A DNA stretch of 64,000 nucleotides from Oceanobacillus sp. HTM 045 (GCA_009733745.1 WNWL01000002.1:248001-312000); one strand, 5' to 3'; positions 1-9,104 are shown, counted from the first letter of the stretch. The notes: generated by a model from the sequence alone, not told the origin. Translations and numbers: made by a program.

Positions 1-507
1 GTCCTCCTCCGTCAGCGCCGGGTTCAGCGCCCCGTCGCTTGCCAGCGCGGCGACGGCGGCGGCGCAGCCGTGGCGCAGTGCCGCCATCCGGTCGTCCCAC
101 GCCGCGCGGGCGGCCTCGTCGGTGTCGTACATCGCCACCAGCGCCCGCGCGACGCCGTGAATCTCCGGCAGGTATCCCGCCCAGGCAGCGATGAAGGCCG
201 CGAGCCGCGCCCGCCCGGATTTCGCCTGCCGGCTTTCCTCCAGCCGCCGGTCCACCTCCCGCAACTCGTCGAGATGGCGCACCGCGGCGATCAGCAGGTC
301 CGCGCGGGCCGGAAAATGCAGGTAGACCGCCTGCCGGCTCACCCCGGCGGCCTTGGCGATGTCGCTCATCCGCACACCTGCCGCGCCGCCGGAGAGCAGC
401 TCCAGCGCCGCGCCGAGGATGCGCGTCCGCGTATCGGGGGCCTGTCCGGCGTTCGGGGCGGGTTTCGGGGCGGGTTTCGGGGCGGAATTCGGTTTCTTGC
501 TTGACAT
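1..507 (-). CDS. TetR/AcrR family transcriptional regulator (partial, C-terminus outside window)
   Basis: The reading frame runs from an ATG at 507-505 off the left edge, giving 169 codons without a stop. After a Pro/Lys-rich leader (about residues 1-22, with PKPA repeats) comes a typical TetR helix-turn-helix: TRTRILGAALELL, then MSDIAKAAGVSRQAVYLHF at about residues 48-66. The start codon lies inside a palindromic operator (501-515), so autoregulation is likely; no clear ribosome binding site precedes it, and a leaderless transcript or another start is possible. It is divergent from the membrane protein gene at 577. The same operator type recurs at 12947-13002, so the regulon probably includes the genes at 11807-12930. 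The family call is secure; the ligand is unknown. Confidence 0.9.
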   Translation of the reverse strand, partial: MSSKKPNSAPKPAPKPAPNAGQAPDTRTRILGAALELLSGGAAGVRMSDIAKAAGVSRQAVYLHFPARADLLIAAVRHLDELREVDRRLEESRQAKSGRARLAAFIAAWAGYLPEIHGVARALVAMYDTDEAARAAWDDRMAALRHGCAAAVAALASDGALNPALTEED

Positions 508-557
508 GACGTCAATCTAGCACCATTTGACACGACGTCAACTTTACACCGTGTAAA
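501..557. promoter_or_regulatory. Cluster of three TetR-type palindromic operators
   Basis: Three 15-bp inverted repeats lie in the divergent region: TTGACATGACGTCAA (501-515), TTGACACGACGTCAA (527-541) and the perfect palindrome TTTACACCGTGTAAA (543-557). All fit the pattern TTKAC-N5-GTVAA. The first covers the tetR start codon. The second begins with a -35-like TTGACA for the rightward gene. Center spacings are 26 and 16 bp. That these are TetR binding sites is inferred from position and symmetry. Confidence 0.75.
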
Positions 558-576
558 TTCCCGAAAGGAGACCACC

Positions 577-1005
577 ATGCCCCTCCTCCTCCGCGCCTAC
601 CTCGCCCTCTCCGCGCTCGTGCTGCTGCTCGTCGGCGGCGTGCTGCTGTTCGCCCCGGTCAGCTTCTGGGCCGCTTCCGGCGTGGACCTCGACCCGGCCC
701 GCGTCGGCATGACCGACCTCCTGAGCGACATCCAGTCCGCCGCCGCGCTGATCCTCGCCGCGGGCCTGTTCACCGCCGCGGGTGCCGCCAACGTCCACCT
801 CGCGCGCCCGGCGGCCTGGGTGGCCGTCACGGTCTTCGGCAGCTACGCAATCGGCCGGGTCGCGGGCATCGCGCTCCACGGCATGCCCGGCAGCCCGGTC
901 CTCGCCGCCCTAGGTATCGAGGCGGCGCTCGCGGCCCTCGGCCTCCTCGCGCTCAGGCGCGCAGACGGCCCGTCCCGCGCCCCGGCAGGCGCGCTCCGCG
1001 CCTGA
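577..1005 (+). CDS. Small four-helix membrane protein (DUF4345-like)
   Basis: The 142-residue protein has four predicted membrane helices (about residues 8-26, 50-70, 76-95 and 107-127) and an Arg-rich C-terminal end. The layout and motifs (FAPVSFWA, then a GRVAGIALHG segment after helix 3) resemble the DUF4345 family of small inner-membrane proteins of unknown function. AAAGGAG at 564-570 supports the ATG start. It is divergent from tetR and lies directly behind three operators, so it is probably a repressor target. The family name is from memory of the pattern and is moderately certain; no enzymatic function is visible. Confidence 0.75.
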   Translation: MPLLLRAYLALSALVLLLVGGVLLFAPVSFWAASGVDLDPARVGMTDLLSDIQSAAALILAAGLFTAAGAANVHLARPAAWVAVTVFGSYAIGRVAGIALHGMPGSPVLAALGIEAALAALGLLALRRADGPSRAPAGALRA

Positions 1006-1135
1006 TCCGCCGCCCGCCCCGTGCAGCCGGGATGTTCTCAACCGGCTGCAATCATGGTAAGATCACGCACACATAGTAGTTAAGTACTTTTTGAAAAATG
1101 CGTTCTCGATACTCAATTAAGCGAGGAGATTCATC

Positions 1136-2269
1136 GTGTCCGATGAATTCAAAACCAATACCGCCTATGAAAACCGTGAAATCAAGATCGCCACGCAGGG
1201 CGATCCGCAGCTTGGCCCGCTCAAGATGCTGCCCGGCACCTGGGCCAACATCCGCCCCGACGACCGCGACGGCGACAGCCCGTTCAAGGGCAAGGGTAAC
1301 AGCCCGTTCGACGGCCGCGGCTGGAACCTGATCGCGCTGCCCTTCTTCGAGTCCGGGCAGCGGCGGAACTACCGCCTGCTGATGAACCAGTACAACGAGG
1401 TCCTCAGCTTCAAGTTCATCGACGACAAGGTGCCCAACCGCGGCATCACCCGCGACGCCAACGGCAACGTCAGCAACGCCGACCAGCTCGTCGCCGCGCT
1501 TGACTACGAGCAGATGATCGCCCAGATCCGCGCGAAGGACAGCGCCGGCTCCGACCTCGCCGGGCCGGACGACCTGCCGATCCACCACGAGCCGGGCTTC
1601 TTCCTCCACATGAAGGAGCAGCAGATCAACGGCTTCGACATCGGCCGGCTGGCGACCATCCCGCATGGCGACGCGGCCACCGCGCTCGGCCGCTCGCGCA
1701 CCTTCGACGGCCCGCCCTCGATCCCGCATCTCGCGGGCTTCCCCGAGGGCGTCGCCGGCAACATCGCCGACGCGGTCAACCGGGCGACCGATCCGGGCGA
1801 CTACCTGCACCCCTACCAGATGTTCACCGCCGATCCGTTCAAGGGCGTGATCCCCGACACGGTGCCCTTCCCCGGCTTCTCCCCGGCGGACGCGAACCAC
1901 CTGCTGAGCATCGGCCTGCCGCCGAACGTGGTCCGCACCACCGAGCTGCCGCTGGACACCGACGTGATGGAAGCCGGGATCGTCAACATCCCCTTCATCG
2001 TGCGCCAGGCCAACGCGGCGGTGATGCGCTCCACCTTCTGGATCATGGAGCTGGACGAGATGGACGCGAACGGCAACCCGAGGCTGGTGCTGGCCTACTC
2101 GCAGTTCATCTTCCTCGACTTCTTCCCCCGCTTCGACGGGCGGCCCGGCCTGATCCGCTGGCCGCACATCTCCATCAACATGATGGAGAAGATCGAGGAC
2201 CCGAATGTCGAGCAGACCGAGAGCCCGACCTACCTCGCGGCAAAGTACACCGGCACCTCGATCGCCTGA
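1136..2269 (+). CDS. Possible heme-binding-like protein, 377 aa
   Basis: The gene starts with GTG at 1136 behind a clear AGGAG (1124-1128). An AT-rich stretch (1060-1130) upstream probably holds the promoter. The protein is soluble, with no signal peptide or membrane helix. Early it has LPGTWAN and GRGWNLIALPF, a combination I associate with proteins annotated as heme-binding or FABP/nitrobindin-like peroxidase companions. The C-terminal half is rich in hydrophobic beta strands (FWIMELDEMD, LVLAYSQFIFLDFF), as in a beta-barrel. Histidines are scattered (IHHEPGFFLHM) but no ligand residue can be assigned. The gene stands alone. The coding call is secure; the function is tentative. Confidence 0.7.
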   Translation: MSDEFKTNTAYENREIKIATQGDPQLGPLKMLPGTWANIRPDDRDGDSPFKGKGNSPFDGRGWNLIALPFFESGQRRNYRLLMNQYNEVLSFKFIDDKVPNRGITRDANGNVSNADQLVAALDYEQMIAQIRAKDSAGSDLAGPDDLPIHHEPGFFLHMKEQQINGFDIGRLATIPHGDAATALGRSRTFDGPPSIPHLAGFPEGVAGNIADAVNRATDPGDYLHPYQMFTADPFKGVIPDTVPFPGFSPADANHLLSIGLPPNVVRTTELPLDTDVMEAGIVNIPFIVRQANAAVMRSTFWIMELDEMDANGNPRLVLAYSQFIFLDFFPRFDGRPGLIRWPHISINMMEKIEDPNVEQTESPTYLAAKYTGTSIA

Positions 2270-2587
2270 TCCCCCGGGGCGGCACCCCGGAACCAACGGC
2301 GCGCGCGGGCAGGCCGCGCGCGTCATGTCCCTTGTGCTTCCGCACGAGCCCATGCCCGCGGCAACCGCCCAGGCACGCACTCCGGCCAGCCCTATCGCCC
2401 GGCCTCAAGCCGGGCGGCGCCCGCCCCTCCCCCATGGGAGGGCGCTCGTCGAACGGATCAAGAAGCTGAAGCGTCAGTGCATTTTGGAGCACCACAAGCA
2501 GACCGACCGAAGCAATGCGCCCACCCAGGGTCGGACACCGCCCTTCTCCCGGACCTTCTGCTCCGCGGGAGCGTGGAAACCGCCCCC
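2270..2587. other. Intergenic region with a GC hairpin
   Basis: No convincing gene is seen in these 318 bases between two convergent genes. A perfect 8-bp stem, GCGCGCGG (2301-2308) with CCGCGCGC (2314-2321), lies 32 bp after the stop of the upstream gene. It could act as a transcription terminator but lacks a T-run. Long open frames here are GC-rich shadows. Confidence 0.5.
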
Positions 2588-3388
2588 TCAATGCGCCGAG
2601 ACGATCTCCGTCAGCTTCTCGTGGATCTGCGGGTTGGCCGCGACCACCGAGCCGGTCTCCAGCGGGTTGCCGCCGCCCTCCCCGGTGCCAATCCCGCCGA
2701 CGAAGCCGCCGGCCTCCTGCACCAGGATGATCCCCGCGGCGATGTCCCAGGGGGAAAGCTCGCGCTCCCAGAACCCGTCATAGCGCCCCGCCGCGACATA
2801 GGCGAGGTCGAGCGAGGCCGCCCCCATCCGCCGCAGCCCGGCCGAGCGCGGCATCAGGTGCGTCAGGTCCTTGAACATCGAGCCCAGCGTCGCCTTGGCC
2901 CCGAACGGGATGCCGGTGGCGAACACCATCGCGCTCATCTCGCGCCGCGCCGAGACGCGCAGGCGGCGGTCGTTCAGCCACGCGCCGGCACCCTGCTCGG
3001 CGACGAACATCTCGTCCTTGATCGGGTCGTAGATCACGCCCGCGACCACCTTGCCCTTGTGCTCCAGCCCGATCGAGATCGCCCAGTGCGGGATGCCGTG
3101 CAGGAAGTTGGTGGTGCCGTCGAGCGGGTCGACGATCCAGCGCCGGGTCGGGTCGGCGCCCTTCACCTCCTCGGACTCCTCGCCGCACCAGCCGTAGTTC
3201 GGCCGCGCCTCCATCAGCGCCTCGCGCAGCGTCCTCTCGGCCCGCCGGTCGGCGGCGGAAACGAAGTCGCCCGGCCCCTTCACCGAGACCTGCAGCTGCT
3301 CCACCTCGCCGAAATCGCGCACCAGCCGCCGCGCAGCCTTCCGCGCGGCCTGGATCATGATGTTGAGATTGGCGGACCCCTGGGCCAT
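2588..3388 (-). CDS. suhB: Inositol monophosphatase family protein (SuhB type)
   Basis: The 266-residue protein starts MAQGSANLNIMIQAARKAAR, the usual SuhB N-terminus, so the start was placed at 3388 rather than at an upstream in-frame codon. It has the metal-binding motifs of the lithium-sensitive phosphatase fold: WCGEESEE, then IVDPLDGTTNFLHG, and a C-terminal SPWDIAAGIILVQEAGG. Length is normal. The family hydrolyses inositol-1-phosphate and related sugar phosphates with Mg2+; in bacteria SuhB also associates with rRNA antitermination complexes. It lies downstream of efp on the same strand, separated by 365 bp that carries an intergenic repeat. The annotation is firm; the physiological substrate is not visible. 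Confidence 0.95.
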   Translation of the reverse strand: MAQGSANLNIMIQAARKAARRLVRDFGEVEQLQVSVKGPGDFVSAADRRAERTLREALMEARPNYGWCGEESEEVKGADPTRRWIVDPLDGTTNFLHGIPHWAISIGLEHKGKVVAGVIYDPIKDEMFVAEQGAGAWLNDRRLRVSARREMSAMVFATGIPFGAKATLGSMFKDLTHLMPRSAGLRRMGAASLDLAYVAAGRYDGFWERELSPWDIAAGIILVQEAGGFVGGIGTGEGGGNPLETGSVVAANPQIHEKLTEIVSAH

Positions 3389-3753
3389 CGTGGACTCCCC
3401 GCGCCCGCAGCGGCGCGACTGATCTGCATTTCCGAGAGGCGCCCCTATGCCGGGATTCCGGCCAAAGGGCAAGGGCGGAACCGCCGATGGCCCATTCCAA
3501 GGGCGGCACTACCCCCGAGCACCCTGGCCCCTCGCGGAAACCGGCCGGCAATCCGGAGCGGCCATCACGTCGAACGAGAAGTGAACGTCATCCGCAGCGT
3601 CAGCCTGACCCGGCCAACGCGCGAAGAAGCCTCAGGATGCGCAGCTCACCCCTTGCGGTGACGTCCGCATCCCCGCGCGAAAGCGTGACACCGGGATGTC
3701 ACCAGCCGTCCGGGACGCCGCCGCCCCGGTGACAATGTCAGGAAAAAGGGGCC
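3389..3753. repeat. suhB-efp intergenic region with repeat element (copy C)
   Basis: These 365 bases hold no gene. They carry a hairpin TCACC-N6-GGTGA (3646-3661), then a perfect palindrome of GTGACA (3685-3690) and TGTCAC (3697-3702) with a 6-nt loop, and another GTGACA at 3729-3734. The same combination occurs at 21542-21680, 48393-48535 and, more loosely, 56940-57050. Confidence 0.6.
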
Positions 3754-4317
3754 TCAGGCCCGCTCGACATACTCGAAGGTCTCGGTCGAGACGACGATCG
3801 CCTCGCCCTGCCCGACGAACGGCGGCACCATCACCCGGACGCCGTTGTCCAGCACCGCGGGCTTGTAGGAGTTCGCCGCCGTCTGGCCCTTCACCACCGG
3901 CTCGGTCTCCTCGATGGTGCAGGTGACCTTGTCGGGGAGGGTCATCGAGAGCGCCTCCTCCTCGTAATACTCGATGGTCACCGTCATCCCGTCCTGCAGG
4001 AACGGCCGCCGGTCGCCAAGAAGATCGGCCGGAAGCTCGATCTGCTCGAAGGTCTCGGCATCCATGAACACCAGCATCCCGTCGTTCTCGTACAGGAACT
4101 GCTGGTCCTTCTGTTCCAGCCGGACGCGCTCGACCTTGTCCTCCGAGCGGAACCGCTCGTTCAGCTTGGACCCGCTGCGCAGGTTCTTGAGCTCGACCTG
4201 CGCGAACGCACCGCCCTTGCCGGGCTTCACATGGTTCACCTTGACGGCCGCCCAGAGCCCGCCGTCATGCTCCAGGATATTCCCGGGCCGGATTTCGTTG
4301 CCGTTTATCTTGACCAT
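3754..4317 (-). CDS. efp: Translation elongation factor P
   Basis: The 187-residue protein has the three-domain length of EF-P and starts [23 protein letters not shown] binds between the ribosomal P and E sites and relieves stalling at polyproline stretches. This fits a genome in which several neighbours carry Pro-rich linkers (for example the Thr-Pro repeat at 17711-17830). The tip loop [10 protein letters not shown] places Lys34 where EpmA-type beta-lysylation would occur; the modification enzymes are not in this window. The C-terminal OB domain ([29 protein letters not shown]) is complete. ATG at 4317 is the natural start. Confidence 0.97.
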   Translation of the reverse strand: MVKINGNEIRPGNILEHDGGLWAAVKVNHVKPGKGGAFAQVELKNLRSGSKLNERFRSEDKVERVRLEQKDQQFLYENDGMLVFMDAETFEQIELPADLLGDRRPFLQDGMTVTIEYYEEEALSMTLPDKVTCTIEETEPVVKGQTAANSYKPAVLDNGVRVMVPPFVGQGEAIVVSTETFEYVERA

Positions 4318-4385
4318 GCCACACCTGCCGATTTCGGGGTTGCGCCCCTATAGCCGGGGGAAGGGGAAGGGGCAAGTGGGACGGG

Positions 4386-6014
4386 TCAGGACGAGAAGAG
4401 ACGGCTCAGATAGGCCGCGACCGGTCCGAGCCACGCAAACTCGGGAAGGGTTCCCGCAATGGCGCTGGCCAGTGCCACGAAACCGAGCGTGATCCCACCG
4501 CAGACGACCGCTTCGACATGCTTCTCCACGCCCTTCTCGAACCCCTTCTGCACACCGGTCGCCACCCGTTCCAGCACCCATGTTCCTAGCTTGAGGAAGG
4601 CATCACGAGTGGCGCGGAGGAAAGACTTTCGCGCCAGCGGCGGAGCAAGGGGCGTCGTAGTGTCAGGTGTAGGTTCGGGCGTGGCAGCCTCGGCCAGTTC
4701 TCCGAGGCTTTCCCTGGCGTCTGGCGCAATCAATCCCGGTGCAGCCTGCTCGATTTCGCCGATAGCCGATATCGCGGCGCCAACGGCAGCCTGCTCCGCC
4801 ACAGGATCGGCCTCGGGCAAGCTCGCACGGTATCCGACCCAATCGGGGAACTGCGCGACGAAATGGGCAAGTTCGGCATTGAGGCGCAGGAAATCGGCTT
4901 CGTCGGTCGGAAGGAATATCTCCCCGGCCCTCTCGGCATAGCCATTCAGCCTGTCTGCATGGACGCCCAGTCGCATCGGATCGAGTTCGGAGAAACTCCC
5001 GCCAAGCGCTTCGCGGCACCGGTCCAGCAAACGTCCGATGCGATGGTCGTTTCCTCCGCCTCCGGCACCTAGGTCTTCCAGCAGGTCGATTAGTCCGCGC
5101 CAGACATTCTCCATTCCCGCAACCGGCGCTTCAACGGATGGCGCAGGCGCGCGGTGCAGAGCGCCGTCCTGCATCTCGAAAGCCACCGGTGTCGGCAGCG
5201 CAGGCGGCAGGTCAGGCCGCTTCGGCGTATGCTCCTCGATCAACCGGGCAATTTCGGCGTTGACCGCTTTCGGACCTTCTCTCCACACCTCGTTCGGGAT
5301 CAGGGCGCGGGCGACTTCGAGGGCCTCGTTGCTGGGTGCACCGTCGAGCCGGGCCTGGTACCAGTCGGTCCAGACGCGCCAGCCAGGGTCGGCGTCGAGC
5401 AGGCGGGAGCGGAGGCGGAGCCAGCTATCGTCGACGATTTCCGGCCTTTCTTCCGGACCTTCCGCGATCCAGAGTGACCGCCCGGCAAGATCTTCCGGAG
5501 CAATACCATCCTCAAGTGCATCCGTATCCCTCCCCAATGCCCTCCAGAAGGCGGCGGTGGTGGCGGCGGTGGTGGCGAAGGCGACGACGGTGGCGACGTC
5601 GGCGCGGGCGGCAGCGTTGGCAGCGGCGTCGGCGCGGGCGGCGTCGGCGGCGTAGACGGCGAAGACGGCGGAATCGGCGGCGTAGGCGGCGGCGCGGGCG
5701 GCGTTGGCGGCGGCGGCGGCGTAGGCTGCGTCGGCTGCGTCGCCTGCGGCGGCTGCGTCGACGGTGGCGTCGAAGGCGGCGGCTTGAAGCCCTGCGCCGT
5801 GGGTTGGATATTCCGCGGCAACCCACGGCGCAGCCGTAGCACGAAGCGTTGGCAGGACTATGGCGGCCAGCGGATCGTCGTCACCCCTTACCTCTGCATC
5901 GGCCAGGAACGGCACCGTCCGCAACGCCACCCGGGCGGCCAGCACGACCGCCCATTCCCGCGGCTTGTCCGTGAGCCACTTCTCGAAACTCTTCCGGTCC
6001 CCGAACTTAGGCAT
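4386..6014 (-). CDS. Ala-rich repeat protein with C-terminal membrane segment, unknown function
   Basis: The 542-residue protein starts at ATG 6014 (an in-frame GTG is immediately upstream) behind GAGGGGAGAGG. Residues 1-60 are an amphipathic region (FEKWLTDKPREWAVVLAARVALR). About residues 75-155 are nearly pure Ala with Asp, Tyr, Arg and Asn in loose repeats such as AADAAYAAAAANAARAAAYAAD. The middle is acidic and helical. The last about 45 residues include a hydrophobic segment (GGITLGFVALASAIAGTL). The repetitive coding DNA (5560-5790) is made of GGCGTCGGCGGC-like units and could vary in copy number. It lies 53 bp downstream of the kinase gene on the same strand, so co-transcription is plausible. 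The opposite strand encodes only Arg runs, which supports this frame. Confidence 0.7.
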   Translation of the reverse strand: MPKFGDRKSFEKWLTDKPREWAVVLAARVALRTVPFLADAEVRGDDDPLAAIVLPTLRATAAPWVAAEYPTHGAGLQAAAFDATVDAAAAGDAADAAYAAAAANAARAAAYAADSAVFAVYAADAARADAAANAAARADVATVVAFATTAATTAAFWRALGRDTDALEDGIAPEDLAGRSLWIAEGPEERPEIVDDSWLRLRSRLLDADPGWRVWTDWYQARLDGAPSNEALEVARALIPNEVWREGPKAVNAEIARLIEEHTPKRPDLPPALPTPVAFEMQDGALHRAPAPSVEAPVAGMENVWRGLIDLLEDLGAGGGGNDHRIGRLLDRCREALGGSFSELDPMRLGVHADRLNGYAERAGEIFLPTDEADFLRLNAELAHFVAQFPDWVGYRASLPEADPVAEQAAVGAAISAIGEIEQAAPGLIAPDARESLGELAEAATPEPTPDTTTPLAPPLARKSFLRATRDAFLKLGTWVLERVATGVQKGFEKGVEKHVEAVVCGGITLGFVALASAIAGTLPEFAWLGPVAAYLSRLFSS

Positions 6015-6067
6015 CACCCTCTCCCCTCAACCGGACCGTGCAGCCCGAGCGAGGGAAAGGCAAGCGG

Positions 6068-8173
6068 TCAGTCCGGCCCGCCCTCCGCGTCGCGCCCCGC
6101 GGCGTCGAGGGTGACGGCCCAGGCGTCGCCGGCGAGGTATCCGGCCAGCGCGATGCCGCCGTCGGCGCGGGGGAGGATGGCGGCGAAGGCCGCCGCGTCG
6201 GGGCTGGCGATGCGGCGCTGCCATTGCGGCACGCCGTAGTCGTCGAGCCGGGCGACCAGCGCGTCGCGGGTGCCGCCGCCGCCTTCCTCAACCCAGCCGG
6301 CGAGGTAGATCGCGCCGCCCTCCGTCCGCGCCATGGCGGTGAAGTGCTCCAGCCCCGCCGCGCCGATCCGGCGGCGCCAAAGCTCCGCGCCGTTGCCGTC
6401 GAGATGCATCATCCAGGCGTCGCGGTCGCCGGCGGCGCTCTCGATCCAGCCGGCGACCGAGATTTCCCCGTCCGGCCCCGGCACCAGCGCGGCGAAGCCG
6501 TCATGGCCCCGGTTGCCGTGGCGGCGCTCCCAGATTTCCGTCCCGTCCGGCGCGATGCGGAGCGCCCAGCCATCGGTGCCGGTGTCGGCGCCTGCGCTGG
6601 TGCCTGCGAGGACGAGGTCGCCCCCGGCCAGTTCCGTCACCGCCGCGATCCGGTCCTCGCCCGGCCCGCCGTGGGTGCTCTGCCAGGCCTCCGCGCCCGC
6701 GTCGGCGATGCCCACGACCCAGCCGTCGTCGCCATGTTCGCCCGCGCGCCAGCCCGCCAGCGCGAAGCCGCCGGAGGCGAGCGGCGTGGCGGCGGCGAAC
6801 CGGCCCGGGCCGTAGCCCTGCGACCAGACCTCGCGCCCCTCCGCGTCCAGCCGCACCGCCCAGCCCTCGCCGTCCCGGTGGCCCGCGAGCAGGAAGGTGC
6901 CGTCCGGCGCGGGCGCGATGGCCGCGAGCGCGTCGTCGCCCGGCCCGCCGAGAATGCGCCGCCATTCCTCCGCGCCGCGCGCGTCGAGCCGCATCACCCA
7001 GCCGTCCTGCCCGCCGAACTCGCCCTCGCCGATATGCCCCGCCGCGAGATAGCTGCCGCCGGGCAGTTCCACGATGTCCGCGAAGGCGTCCGCCCCCGAC
7101 GCACCGAAGGTCGCCCGCCAGGTCTCGACCTCCGGCGGCGGGCCGGGCTCGGGCGCGGGGTCAGGATCGAGGAACCCGCCGAGCCAGATCACCACCGCCG
7201 CCGCCGCGGGCAGCGCCGCCCCCGCCGCCAGCACCGGGCGAAGCGGGAAGCCCCGGCGCTGCGCCCGAACCGGCGCGGGCGCTGGCGCGCCGCCAAGCCC
7301 TTCCCTGAAGTCGGCGATGGATTGCGGCCGGTCGTCCCGGCGGAGCGCCAGCCCGCGGTCCACCCCCGCCGCGAAGGCCGCGGAGAGGCCCGGCAAACCG
7401 AACGCCGCCAGCGGCTTCAGCGGGTCCGGCTCCCCGTTCAGCACCTGTGCTTGGCGAATCCGCGCGTCCACCGGGCGCTCGCCGGTGGCGACGTAGTAGA
7501 CCGTCGCCGCCAGCGCGTAGACGTCGATGGCGGGCGTGTGCTCCTCCCCCGGCCCGTGCTGCTCGGCGGGCGAGAAGCAGTCGCGGAAGGAGGAGAACTG
7601 CGTCGCGATCCGGGTGAACTCGGGCCGGTCGAGCCGCGCCGCGCCGAAATCCAGCAGCGCCGGCACGCCGCTGGTGCGCATGATGATGTTCTGGGGCGAG
7701 ATGTCCCGGTGCAGCACCCCGCGGGCATGGACCTGCGCCAGCGCATCGCAGACCGGGTCGATCCACGCGCGCAGCCTCGCCTCGTCCGCCATCGGCGCGA
7801 GGGAAGCCAGCATCTCGCCGTCGAGGAACTCCAGCACGATGTAGAGCGTGCCGTTCTCCTCGAACACCTGGTGCACGTGGACGATGGAGGCATGGTTGAA
7901 GGTCGCCAGCGCGTCCGCCTCGTGGCGCGACATGCGCTTGAGCTCGACGAACATCTCCGGCGCGGCGCCGCCTGCGGGGACCACCGCGTCGCCCTCGCGG
8001 GCGACGAAGCCCTGCGGAAACAGCTCCTTGATCGCCACGGCCCGGCGCGGGCTCGCCTGCTGCGCGCGGTAGGTCAGCCCCGCGCCGCCCTGCCCGAGCA
8101 CGGCCTCGATGGTGAACATGCCCCCGGCCAGCGTGGTGCCGGGGGCGAGACGTCCCTGCGGGTCGGTCGGCAC
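6068..8173 (-). CDS. Membrane Ser/Thr protein kinase with C-terminal propeller-like repeat domain
   Basis: The GTG at 8173 was chosen because GGGAGGA sits 8 nt upstream and the resulting start (MPTDPQGRLAPGT) matches the second kinase (MTTDAHGRLAPGT); an upstream GTG at 8215 is the alternative. The 701-residue protein has a Hanks-type kinase domain (about residues 15-295) with LGQGGAGLTYRA, Lys49 in VAIKE, HRD Asp157 in VLHRDISPQNII and DFG Asp175, so it should be active. One membrane helix follows (about 311-332). Residues 350-690 are about six repeats of the type DGWVVRLDAxGxExWxRxxGGxGDDxxxAIxPxxDGxxLLAG, which resemble delta-60/beta-propeller blades and would lie outside the membrane. It probably senses an external signal and phosphorylates cytoplasmic targets (inference). 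Confidence 0.9.
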   Translation of the reverse strand: MPTDPQGRLAPGTTLAGGMFTIEAVLGQGGAGLTYRAQQASPRRAVAIKELFPQGFVAREGDAVVPAGGAAPEMFVELKRMSRHEADALATFNHASIVHVHQVFEENGTLYIVLEFLDGEMLASLAPMADEARLRAWIDPVCDALAQVHARGVLHRDISPQNIIMRTSGVPALLDFGAARLDRPEFTRIATQFSSFRDCFSPAEQHGPGEEHTPAIDVYALAATVYYVATGERPVDARIRQAQVLNGEPDPLKPLAAFGLPGLSAAFAAGVDRGLALRRDDRPQSIADFREGLGGAPAPAPVRAQRRGFPLRPVLAAGAALPAAAAVVIWLGGFLDPDPAPEPGPPPEVETWRATFGASGADAFADIVELPGGSYLAAGHIGEGEFGGQDGWVMRLDARGAEEWRRILGGPGDDALAAIAPAPDGTFLLAGHRDGEGWAVRLDAEGREVWSQGYGPGRFAAATPLASGGFALAGWRAGEHGDDGWVVGIADAGAEAWQSTHGGPGEDRIAAVTELAGGDLVLAGTSAGADTGTDGWALRIAPDGTEIWERRHGNRGHDGFAALVPGPDGEISVAGWIESAAGDRDAWMMHLDGNGAELWRRRIGAAGLEHFTAMARTEGGAIYLAGWVEEGGGGTRDALVARLDDYGVPQWQRRIASPDAAAFAAILPRADGGIALAGYLAGDAWAVTLDAAGRDAEGGPD

Positions 8174-8280
8174 TGTCGCATCCTCCCGCGTCGGCTGCTC
8201 CCGCGGTACGGGCACCTCCCGCGCCGCACTCCACTTCTAGGCCGGGACGCCGCGGCGGGCCAGCCTCGGGAGAGCCTGCA

Positions 8281-8300
8281 CCGGCCGGATTAACGGCCGG
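8281..8300. terminator. Possible hairpin terminator
   Basis: Perfect 7-bp arms CCGGCCG (8281-8287) and CGGCCGG (8294-8300) with a 6-nt loop lie 28 bp past the stop of the leftward GYF_2 gene. There is no T-run, so termination is uncertain. Confidence 0.4.
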
Positions 8301-8327
8301 TTGGCGGGCAGCGGGTGGGCGCGGCGC

Positions 8328-9104
8328 TCAGAGCCGCTCCGCCGCACCGATCTTCTGCAGGCCGAGGATCGCAATCCAGATCGACGTGCCGGAGGAGGCC
8401 AGGCTGATCAGCCCGATCAGCGGCGCGAAGCCGATCACCATCAGCCCGCCCAGCACCCCGAGCCCGGAGAGGATCAGCACGACGATGAACAGCACCCGCA
8501 CCAGCGTGTACTCGCCGTTCAGCGCCTGCTTGCCGCCGTAGAACAGGCCGAAGACCAGCGCGATGTTCAGCAGGATCAGCACGAAGGTCATCGCCGAGAC
8601 CGGCGCGCCGAAGCTGAGGAACAGGCTGATGACCTGCGAGATGCCGATGATCAGCATGATGATCAGCGCCGCGCCGTAGACCTCCAGCCGGGCGATGCCC
8701 TTGCGGCTGTCGGGGTGCAGTTCCTCCTTCGAGGCCCCGCCCCAGCCGCCGCCCATGCTCTGCGCCGCCTTGCCGAGGAAGGTCATCGAGGCGGCACCCG
8801 ATCCGGCGCCCGGCCCGGAACCCGGCCCGCTACCGCCGCCCGAGGCGGTGGTCCCGCCGGAAGCGCCTGTCCCCGGCGCCGGCGGCGCCTTCTTCCCCGG
8901 CGGGGGCGGCGGCGCCTTCTTCGGCTTCAGCGACGGGACCAGCGCGACCAGCGTGTCGCTTTCCTTCGCCGCGACCCAGTCGTCCATGTCTTCGTTCCAG
9001 ACCAGCGTGTCCGGCCCGACCTCGCCGGCCTCGACCAGCCCGCCCAGGTCGGCCTCAGCGAACGGACCCTTCCGGTCCTCGCCGTCGAGATAATACCATT
9101 CCAT
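8328..9104 (-). CDS. GYF_2 domain membrane protein
   Basis: The 258-residue protein starts MEWYYLDGEDRKGPF at 9104 behind GAGAGGGG. Residues 1-48 form a GYF_2 domain (WYYLDGEDRKGPFAEADLGGLV...DTLVWNEDMDDWVAA), a fold thought to bind proline-rich peptides or other protein partners on the cytoplasmic side. A Pro/Lys then Gly/Ser-rich linker (about 60-115) leads to four hydrophobic segments (about 145-250). It sits just upstream of a kinase gene on the same strand with a 154-bp gap containing a possible terminator, so a shared role is only a possibility. Long N-terminal extensions of the frame were rejected because GYF_2 normally begins with this WYY motif. Confidence 0.85.
   Translation of the reverse strand: MEWYYLDGEDRKGPFAEADLGGLVEAGEVGPDTLVWNEDMDDWVAAKESDTLVALVPSLKPKKAPPPPPGKKAPPAPGTGASGGTTASGGGSGPGSGPGAGSGAASMTFLGKAAQSMGGGWGGASKEELHPDSRKGIARLEVYGAALIIMLIIGISQVISLFLSFGAPVSAMTFVLILLNIALVFGLFYGGKQALNGEYTLVRVLFIVVLILSGLGVLGGLMVIGFAPLIGLISLASSGTSIWIAILGLQKIGAAERL

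Noticed and set aside
1052-2380. Long leftward open frame (442 codons) opposite the gene at 1136-2269
   Set aside because: It is the antisense of a gene with a proper start, ribosome binding site and family-like motifs; high GC makes such shadows common.
5336-5839. Rightward frame of Arg runs opposite the Ala-rich region
   Set aside because: Composition (Arg runs) is a direct product of the GGCGTCGGC repeats read on the other strand.
6038-8293. Rightward 751-codon frame opposite the first kinase
   Set aside because: It covers the kinase in antisense and is Arg/Ala/Pro rich with no domain.
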